From NCBI GenBank assembly GCA_047637875.1, contig JBLJBH010000036.1, positions 1 to 5,897 of the forward strand: DNA of 5,897 bases. The letters are read 5' to 3'. This document shows, one piece after another, positions 1-4,187 of the stretch. A model generated the notes under the pieces. That model was not told the DNA's origin, did not search any database, and saw nothing but the letters and a program-made list of their open reading frames with translations. The position numbers were made by a program, and so were the translations under genes. Position 1 is the stretch's first letter, and each line of letters starts with the position of its first letter. This DNA is from UBA7396 sp047637875. GTDB taxonomy: Bacteria > Patescibacteriota > Gracilibacteria > BD1-5 > UBA6164.

Positions 1-70
1 ATCTGTAGTATTTTTATTATACTCAAAGTGTCCGGTTTTATTTTAGAATTTTTATAATCAAATTTAGCTA

Positions 71-97
71 TTGATTTATTTAAAAATAAATTATAAT
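71..97 (+). promoter_or_regulatory. Probable promoter of the membrane-protein gene
   Basis: A -35-like TTGATT at 71-76 and a perfect TATAAT at 92-97 lie upstream of the gene at 183. The 15-base spacer is shorter than the usual 17. The predicted start of transcription is near 104, which would leave a leader of about 80 bases with no clear Shine-Dalgarno sequence next to the ATG. In so AT-rich a sequence, promoter-like matches also arise by chance. Confidence 0.4.
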
Positions 98-104
98 GAT
101 AGTT

Positions 105-122
105 ATCTTAATATATTAAGAT
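105..122. promoter_or_regulatory. Perfect 18-bp palindrome, candidate operator
   Basis: ATCTTAATATATTAAGAT is perfectly self-complementary and begins about 8 bases after the TATAAT at 92-97, so it would cover roughly +1 to +18 of the transcript. This placement fits a repressor site or a short 5' hairpin. No regulator gene is visible nearby, and AT-only palindromes are common in such DNA. Confidence 0.3.
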
Positions 123-182
123 TTTTACTTCTTAACCATTATATATAAGGGAAAAATAATTTTATTTTTTAATATCTTATTT

Positions 183-563
183 ATGGAAACATCATTATAT
201 TTAGCTTCTATTTTATGACCTTTACTATTTGTTATCTGAATTTGACTAATTTTAAATGCAGATATGTACAAAAAAATGGTAAACAATTTTTTATCAGAAT
301 CAATTGCAATTTATGTAAGTGCAGTTTGAGGATTTGTAGTTTGACTTTTAATGATTCAAACTCATAACAACTGGGAACTAAGCTGGACTTTAATAATAAC
401 TATTTTGGGTTGGATAATATTCTTAAAATCAGCTTTACTTTTGACAATTCCAAGATTTTTTGAAGACATCGTAAAACAACTTAAATTTTCAAATTGAATG
501 ATTCAAAGTGCTTGAGTTGTATATACTTTAGTTTGAGTTTTTTTAATTTTCAAAGCTTTTTAA
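183..563 (+). CDS. Small four-helix integral membrane protein
   Basis: A 126-residue protein running from ATG to TAA, with TGA read as glycine. Eight of its ten glycines are TGA (residues 12, 19, 21, 49, 54, 105, 111, 118), so a standard-code caller would miss the gene. Hydrophobic stretches at about residues 5-25, 43-60, 68-90 and 106-126 predict four membrane helices. A central segment HNNW...W...GW (61-77) resembles, from memory, a motif of small uncharacterised membrane proteins common in candidate-phyla bacteria; this is not verified and gives no function. All three Trp in the central segment (63, 68, 77) are TGG, which argues against TGA meaning Trp. The gene is monocistronic: a promoter lies upstream and a strong terminator starts 22 bases after the stop. 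Confidence 0.85.
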
Positions 564-584
564 AAGATAATTACATTTTTTCCT

Positions 585-624
585 AATAGAAATTCTTATT
601 TTTCAAGAATTTCTATTTTTTTTT
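585..624 (+). terminator. Rho-independent terminator after the membrane-protein gene
   Basis: AATAGAAATTCTT (585-597) pairs perfectly with AAGAATTTCTATT (605-617) over 13 bp around a 7-base loop. It runs directly into a T tract ending at 624. The stem is AT-rich but long. The arms differ completely from the GC-rich hairpin repeat in the right half of the window. Confidence 0.85.
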
Positions 625-704
625 ATTTTTGGCTTAAATATTAAATCATTTTTTAGTTTTTAACACAAAAAAAAAATTTACTCTCAAAAATTAATATTCA
701 GTTA

Positions 705-722
705 ATATTACATTTGTAATAT
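705..722. promoter_or_regulatory. Inverted repeat upstream of the small acidic gene
   Basis: ATATTAC (705-711) and GTAATAT (716-722) form a 7-bp inverted repeat with a 4-base spacer, 30 bases upstream of the ATG at 753. It could be an operator or overlap a promoter, but I see no convincing -35/-10 pair here. The rest of 625-752 shows no gene. Confidence 0.25.
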
Positions 723-752
723 GTGCATGTTTTATTCTTTAATTTTGTACTT

Positions 753-1031
753 ATGCAAAAAGAAATAATTGATTTTGAGGAGGATAGACTTCTTGAAGAA
801 TGGGACATAGAATTTGCACATTGAATAAGAAATGGTCCTGCTTATCGTGCTTATAACAGATATATTATGTTAAAAAAGAAAAGAAATTGATGGCACAAGC
901 TGAAATGACAAAATAATCCCAGAAGGGATTATTTTTTATATTCAAAAAAATCAATTTTTTTATTTATAGAACAAAATAAATATTCTTCATTTGATAATAT
1001 TATTGACATTTTTTTAAATATTGTATTATAA
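753..1031 (+). CDS. Small acidic protein; 3' end of the frame doubtful
   Basis: As sequenced, the frame from ATG at 753 stays open to TAA at 1029-1031 (92 residues, TGA as Gly). I do not recognise the family. The first 42 residues look like a real soluble protein: an acidic helix with FEEDRLLEEWD at 8-18, then NGPAYRAYNRY at 27-37. After that the frame runs straight through a terminator hairpin (910-937) and the -35 element of the next gene, which is unlikely for a real gene. A -1 shift at the tract 872-878 instead gives a charged tail (E-K-K-L-M-A-Q-A-E-M-T-K) ending at TAA 914-916, at the foot of the hairpin, for a 54-residue protein. I think the shorter form is more natural. The cause may be a real slippage, a sequencing indel in the six-A run, or a mutation. 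Confidence 0.55.
872..878 (+). other. A AAA AAG slippery heptamer in the zero frame
   Basis: In the frame of the gene at 753 the codons are TTA AAA AAG, which creates the heptamer A AAA AAG, known as a -1 frameshift site (for example in E. coli dnaX). After a -1 shift, translation ends at TAA 914-916, immediately before the terminator stem. No close downstream stimulatory hairpin is visible: the next stem starts about 32 bases away. A one-base indel in the A run explains the data equally well. Confidence 0.4.
910..937 (+). terminator. Rho-independent terminator of the small acidic gene
   Basis: AAAATAATCCC (910-920) pairs with GGGATTATTTT (925-935) around an AGAA loop, with Ts continuing to 937. 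It lies inside the unshifted reading frame but directly after the TAA at 914-916 of the -1 frame, whose last bases form part of the stem. Confidence 0.8.
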
Positions 1032-1032
1032 G
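1003..1032 (+). promoter_or_regulatory. Promoter of the PHP gene
   Basis: A perfect -35 TTGACA (1003-1008), an 18-base spacer and TATAAG (1027-1032) lie 29 bases upstream of the ATG at 1062. Predicted transcription start is about 1039, which gives a short leader without a clear Shine-Dalgarno sequence. The promoter overlaps the unshifted tail of the preceding frame, which supports that frame ending earlier. Confidence 0.6.
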
Positions 1033-1061
1033 TTCTCTATTATTATCGTTATTTTTTGTAT

Positions 1062-1949
1062 ATGAAACATATAGTTGACATGTTTGGAAAATTTTGAAAT
1101 GATGCAAATTTTAATCTACATAATCATACTGTGTACTCTGACGGAGTACACACTCCTGAAGAACTCATAACTGAAGCAAAATCAAAACTTATTACGATAC
1201 TTTCTGTTACTGATCACGATACTATAGGTGCATATACAAAATGAAATCTTTTAAATCTAGCTCATCATCATGGAATGGAAATCATTCCTGGGTTTGAGGC
1301 AACAGTAAAATGAAAAAAAGTCAATGGATATACTCCACATTTACTGATGTATTTTGATAAAAAACATATTTCAAATCCTACATTTCAATCTGATCTTGCA
1401 CAAACGATTGGTCAAGCCAGAACCAAAGAAAAACTAGAAAAGCAACTATCAAAGCTAAAAAAACATTTTTGACTTGATTTAAGTTTGAATGATTTTGAAT
1501 CACAAGCTATAGATGATAATTTTTCAAATATTACATCTAGAAATATAAAACAAGTTATAAAAACTCTTTATCCATATATAGATAGAGAAGATATTTCAAG
1601 TATGTTTGATTATAATTCCCCTGCATTTATAGATATTGGAACTGATATGGAAACACTTATGGAACTTAGGCATAAGTATGAAATGGTCAGTGTACTAGCT
1701 CATCCAATAGTAAAAAATGTTCAAAATCCATCAGATCAGATGATTGAGTATGTAAAAAATCTACAAGCAAAATGATATATTGATGGACTTGAACTTTATC
1801 ACCCAGATATAAGCCAAAATATGAGAGAAGTTTTAACAAAAGTAGATGTTGTTTTACATACTGCTGGTTCAGATACTCATAATAAACATATTGGTTTTGG
1901 AAGTCGTCATTTGTATAATCCCAATAGAAATACTGTTATGAAAAGCTAA
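1062..1949 (+). CDS. PHP-family metal-dependent phosphoesterase
   Basis: A 295-residue protein of the polymerase-and-histidinol-phosphatase (PHP) superfamily, closest in layout to TrpH/YciV-like phosphoesterases, which cleave phosphate esters of small nucleotides or RNA ends using a cluster of metal ions. PHP motifs appear in order: LHNHTVYSDG (19-28; ligands H20, H22, D27), TDHDT (50-54), PGFEA (76-80; E79), AHP (213-215; H214) and GSDTH (269-273; D271, H273). The set looks complete, so the enzyme should be active. Five in-frame TGA codons (1095, 1242, 1311, 1470, 1773) read as Gly; twelve other glycines use GGN, a less extreme ratio than in the genes to the right. The start is the first ATG after the promoter, 17 residues before the first motif. 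The exact substrate cannot be told from sequence. The gene appears monocistronic and ends 36 bases before hairpin repeat copy 1. Confidence 0.92.
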
Positions 1950-1985
1950 ATTTTTTATAATAATTAAGTATAAATATATAAAAAT

Positions 1986-2038
1986 ATTTTTAACAAAAAT
2001 AAATCCTCGCGAAGCGAGGATTTGTTTTTGTTAAAAAT
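1986..2038. repeat. Hairpin repeat copy 1, likely bidirectional terminator
   Basis: The core arm AAATCCTCGC (2001-2010), loop GAA and arm GCGAGGATTT (2014-2023) form a perfect 10-bp stem. Here the pairing continues outward through one T/G wobble (2000/2024), giving a 25-bp stem from 1986 to 2038. It follows the PHP gene on + and also lies downstream of the toxin gene on -. The GAA loop reads on the + strand, matching termination of the PHP transcript. The tip contains GCGAAGC, known as an exceptionally stable mini-hairpin in DNA. Confidence 0.8.
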
Positions 2039-2045
2039 TTGCCAA

Positions 2046-2157
2046 TTATTTAGCTTTTTTAAAAATTTTTCTATTTTTACGAGAAGAATTAAATACTTTA
2101 CCAAAGTAATTTTAGTGATCATTGTAGTCATTTTGCAACTAAGTTTTTAGAGTTCAT
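2046..2157 (-). pseudogene. Frameshifted small basic protein downstream of the toxin
   Basis: The frame opens with ATG at 2157 and encodes 16 plausible residues ending in GLQGSLK (TGA as Gly at 10 and 13). It then runs into a premature TAA at 2098-2100. Dropping one T just after AAA restores a frame that continues YFGKVFNSSRKNRKIFKKAK to TAA at 2046-2048, for a 36-residue basic protein. The repaired sequence matches the intact small protein at 2926-3066 in the pattern GLxGS[LI]Kxxx followed by K[VL]FN, on both sides of the shift; this is the main reason to report it. It lies 40 bases after the toxin stop and just before hairpin copy 1. It could be a decayed gene, a sequencing indel, or a chance similarity in A-rich DNA. 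No known function. Confidence 0.35.
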
Positions 2158-2197
2158 TTTTTAATCTTTTTTCCATAATCTTTTTATTAATTGTAAA

Positions 2198-2548
2198 TTA
2201 TCTCATAGGATTTATTTTGAGTTTTTTATTTCCTATAAGATTTAAACTTGAATGAGTTCAAAAATTTATGAAATAGCAAGTATAAGTTCCATCTTTATTG
2301 AGAGAAATTTTTATTTGAATAATTATCCTAAAGTCTCACCCGACTTGAAGTTCGTGAATATCAAAATTGTTAAATTCTCAGTTTTTTAGAGGTTTTCTGT
2401 AATATTTTGATAAAAATAAATTTTCTTCAAAATCCAAAATACAATCATCAATTTTATCTTTTAAAGAAGGATAGTTTTGTACATAATTCAAAACTTCTTT
2501 TTTGAAAATTTTTGTAAATTCAAAATATGTAATCTTTTTTATGACCAT
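2198..2548 (-). CDS. RelE/ParE-superfamily toxin, YafQ-like
   Basis: A 116-residue protein, second gene of a toxin-antitoxin operon. The C-terminal half has the typical layout: KPL (52-54), DIHEL (63-67), VGGDFRI (69-75), a long beta hairpin, and GTHSSL (97-102). Aligned by eye with E. coli YafQ, H65, D72 and H99 fall at the positions of catalytic H63, D67 and H87, while YafQ H50 is replaced by K52. Members of this fold are usually ribosome-dependent mRNA endonucleases, and some bind gyrase; the conserved histidines favour RNA cleavage here. Gly 58, 71 and 97 are TGA, so the GTHS motif is invisible in the standard code. The ATG at 2546-2548 overlaps the end of the antitoxin gene by 10 bases, the classic coupled arrangement. 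At 116 residues it is longer than YafQ (92) because of the extended hairpin around residues 79-92. Confidence 0.85.
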
Positions 2549-2820
2549 AAAGTTTTGCTTAATAATTCTTTAGTAATTTTCTCACCATTTGGATTTATAG
2601 CTATTGTATGTCAATTTTCTACATCACGAAGTCAAGCTCTGATTTTTTCGTTCCAATATTCTTCTTCGGCTTTTGCTAAATAATCACTTTTTTCGAAGTA
2701 AATACTTAAAGCTTCATTTACTATTTTTGATTTATTTGGATTTGAAGCAAGTCTTGCAAAAAGATTTTCTTTTATAGTAAAAGAAGATTTTACACTTTTT
2801 TCTTTTATTGCAGTTTTCAT
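2539..2820 (-). CDS. Ribbon-helix-helix antitoxin
   Basis: A 93-residue protein that starts the toxin-antitoxin operon. Residues about 11-45 fit a ribbon-helix-helix (CopG/MetJ-type) DNA-binding domain: a short strand KSSFTI, helix ENLFARL, a turn with NKSK, and helix IVNEALSIYFEK. The charged second half (EEEYWNEKI..GLRDVENG.., about 53-76) should be the flexible part that wraps and blocks the toxin, as in other antitoxins of this type. Residues 63 and 70 are TGA-encoded Gly; read in the standard code the protein would stop after 62 residues. The product is expected to neutralise the toxin at 2198-2548 and to repress the operon with it. The ATG at 2820 is the first after the promoter; no Shine-Dalgarno sequence is visible. 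The family is inferred from pattern and gene order, not from a search. Confidence 0.8.
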
Positions 2821-2844
2821 AGTGATGTTTTTATTATTTTAAAG

Positions 2845-2880
2845 GTAGGATGATTATATAGTTTTATCCTACTAAGTCAA
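2845..2880 (-). promoter_or_regulatory. Promoter and operator of the toxin-antitoxin operon
   Basis: On the - strand, TTGACT (2875-2880), a 16-base spacer and a perfect TATAAT (2853-2858) form a strong promoter, 33 bases from the antitoxin ATG. An inverted repeat GTAGGAT/ATCCTAC (arms 2845-2851 and 2866-2872, 14 bases apart) encloses the -10 box and part of the spacer. That is where an RHH antitoxin, alone or with its toxin, would block RNA polymerase. The predicted transcript starts near 2846, leaving a leader of about 25 bases. Confidence 0.65.
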
Positions 2881-2889
2881 ATTAAATAT

Positions 2890-2922
2890 AAAACAAATCC
2901 TCGCTTCGCGAGGATTTGTTTT
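2890..2922. repeat. Hairpin repeat copy 2, inverted orientation
   Basis: This is the same 10-bp core as copy 1 but with loop TTC on the + strand (core 2895-2917), so the GAA loop reads on the - strand. The stem extends to 15 bp (2890-2904 with 2908-2922). In - orientation it follows the small basic gene (stop 2926-2928) by only 3 bases and ends in TTTT, so it should terminate the zeta/small-gene transcript. It also separates that unit from the toxin-antitoxin promoter. Confidence 0.8.
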
Positions 2923-2925
2923 GCT

Positions 2926-3066
2926 CTAGTATTTAGATTTCAATCACTTTTTAACAGCTATTTTATATAAAAATTTTGTAATAAAATTTTGGTTAAAAAG
3001 TTTTGATTGTTCTTTAATACTTCATTTTAATCACATTTCTATGATTCTTTTTGTTTGCTTAGTCAT
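2926..3066 (-). CDS. Small basic protein overlapping the zeta-like gene
   Basis: A 46-residue protein from ATG (3064-3066) to TAG (2926-2928), with TGA as Gly at 12, 15 and 41. It is strongly basic and lysine-rich, with no membrane segment or recognised domain. The ATG lies inside the 3' end of the zeta-like gene (28-base overlap, different frame), so translation is probably coupled. The central part, GLKGSIK then KLFN (12-25), resembles the repaired small frame at 2046-2157, which follows the other toxin in the same way. Possible roles are an antitoxin, a toxin modulator or a nucleic-acid binder; none can be shown. It is too short for most gene callers, and a chance frame cannot be excluded. 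Confidence 0.5.
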
Positions 3067-3758
3067 AATATTTTTTTAAGAAATAAATATAGTCTTAAAA
3101 ACGGGGAAATTAGTTCTAAAATTTTTTTGAATCATAATAAACCATTTTCTAAAATAGGTTTATTTGTAAATCCGTTTCAATTGTAACCAATTTTATAAAA
3201 ATTGCAAAAATTTGTTATGTTGTTTATTTCTTCATAAATATTGTATTCTTTTTTTCAAAATAGATGTGAATTATTATCATCTTTTTCACAAATATAAAGT
3301 TTTATAAGTTTATTTTTTTCTTTTACAAGATAAATATTTTCAATTGAATTATAAAAACATTCAATAAATTTATCAAGTGGAACATTTCTTTCCTCATTTA
3401 ATTCTCTTAAATAAGTATAATAATATGAAACATAAGGATTTTGAAAAATAAAATATATTTCAATTTTTCTTTTCTTTCTATTGCAATTATCAATATTTCT
3501 TTTTGCATGTTTCAGACTTTTAAAAGTTCCATCAAGAATAAATTTTATATCATTTTGAAAGCAATATTTTAGAACAAGATTAACAACTCCACTCATAGCA
3601 TTTTGATAGTCTTGAGCATTTTTTCATTTATATCATTCAAAGTAATCTCTATAACTATCTATATCAACAAAAAAGAAGTCCCAATTTTTTGGAAGTGATT
3701 TTATAAACTCTGTTTTTCCAGCTCAAGGAGCTCAAGCAAGAAATATTGATTTAAGTTT
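3039..3758 (-). CDS. Zeta-toxin-like P-loop kinase without a normal start codon
   Basis: The open frame runs from just after TAA (3759-3761) to TAG at 3039-3041, up to 239 residues. Numbering from the first codon, the Walker A loop GAPGAGKT is at 9-16, with Gly 9 and 12 both TGA. VDIDSYR (31-37) fits the zeta/PezT catalytic-Asp segment (D34), and ILDGTF (74-79) fits the strand ending in EGT in zeta. Known zeta toxins phosphorylate UDP-N-acetylglucosamine and poison cell-wall synthesis; related P-loop kinases have other substrates. No ATG, GTG or TTG lies before the P-loop: the first in-frame ATG is residue 55. The best candidate start is ATA at 3744-3746, one base from ATG. A weak -10 (CATAAT, 3762-3767) would give an almost leaderless transcript. 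No epsilon-type antitoxin precedes it; the small protein at 2926-3066 overlaps its end. Confidence 0.7.
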
Positions 3759-3804
3759 TTAATTATGCTAAACTTTCAGCAATTTTAAAAATAAAAACAA
3801 AAAT

Positions 3805-4014
3805 ATGGGGGAAATTTTCAATGGTGATTACTATGGAGATAAATTCCCAAATAATAAAAATAAATGACCTGAAAATCCAGATGATATTGATATAAGAAGA
3901 AGATATATGAAAATGCAAGCTGATATGGAAAGAATTATAAATAATGGAACAATTTCTGATTTATGATGAGATAAGGCTTCAGAAGTTAAAAACATTACTT
4001 CTTTAATAGAATAA
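3805..4014 (+). CDS. Uncharacterised small protein, possibly truncated by a stop
   Basis: A 69-residue hydrophilic protein from ATG to TAA (4012-4014), with TGA-encoded Gly at 21, 54 and 55. The N-terminal part is rich in Gly, Asn, Asp and Pro; residues 30-48 form a charged helix (RRRYMKMQADMERI). No family is recognised. It is divergent from the zeta-like gene with about 46 bases between them, and a weak promoter (TTGATT 3746-3751, 17 bases, TAAACT 3769-3774) could serve it. The same frame stays protein-like for 48 more codons after the TAA, so this may be the first part of a longer gene. A role as partner of the zeta-like kinase is possible only from proximity; antitoxins are normally on the same strand. 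Confidence 0.5.
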
Positions 4015-4158
4015 AATGTAGCTTTAGTTCTTGACATATTGAAAATCAGTGATAAAGAAAGAATAATTGAGGCTTCAACTAGTGAATTAAATCTTTTAAT
4101 TCAAGATACTCAAGAAAAAGTTGATTTAGCAACCTTATGAAGAAAAGAAATATATTAT
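4015..4158 (+). pseudogene. In-frame continuation after the TAA stop
   Basis: The 48 codons after TAA 4012-4014, in the same frame, read like a soluble helical protein (VLDILKISDKERIIEA, then LNLLIQDTQEKVDLATLG). One base change in the stop (for example to CAA or GAA) would join them to the upstream 69 residues into one protein of about 118. A separate gene from TTG at 4039 is the alternative. In this frame there is no stop before the hairpin at 4160; in the -1 frame a TAA at 4158-4160 stands right at its foot. I favour a nonsense mutation in a decaying gene. Confidence 0.4.
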
Positions 4159-4159
4159 A

Positions 4160-4187
4160 AAATCCTCGCGAAGCGAGGATTTATTTT
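4160..4187. repeat. Hairpin repeat copy 3, terminator between convergent genes
   Basis: The core is identical to copy 1: AAATCCTCGC (4160-4169), loop GAA, GCGAGGATTT (4173-4182), then a short T-rich tail on +. It separates the + strand gene from the convergent 529-residue gene, whose TAA stop (4181-4183) is built into the edge of the stem. No extended outer pairing is seen here, unlike copies 1 and 2. Confidence 0.8.

Noticed and set aside
1..118. A - strand open frame running off the left edge
   Set aside because: It has no ATG, GTG or convincing start, is low-complexity Asn/Lys/Ile, and overlaps a plausible + strand promoter; it cannot be supported from so short a piece.
183..563. TGA as tryptophan (mycoplasma-type code 4)
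   Set aside because: TGG is used for Trp in the same genes, and TGA falls at invariant glycines of several known motifs.
1001..1031. The tail of the frame from 753 as real protein sequence
   Set aside because: It overlaps the terminator at 910-937 and the -35 and most of the -10 of the PHP promoter, and its composition is low-complexity; kept only as the formal frame end.
1485..1775. A separate 96-residue gene starting at 1485
   Set aside because: It is an internal fragment of the PHP gene, bounded by TGA codons at 1470 and 1773 that encode glycine.
2477..2683. A + strand frame of 68 residues
   Set aside because: It is antisense to the toxin-antitoxin genes, has no family features, and both overlapping - strand genes are well supported.
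3831..4037. A - strand frame of 68 residues with a hydrophobic stretch
   Set aside because: It is the antisense shadow of the + strand gene at 3805; the hydrophobicity comes from complementing its charged and Asn-rich codons.
2001..4182. The three hairpins as a CRISPR array
   Set aside because: The copies are about 900 and 1265 bases apart, one is inverted, and whole genes lie between them.
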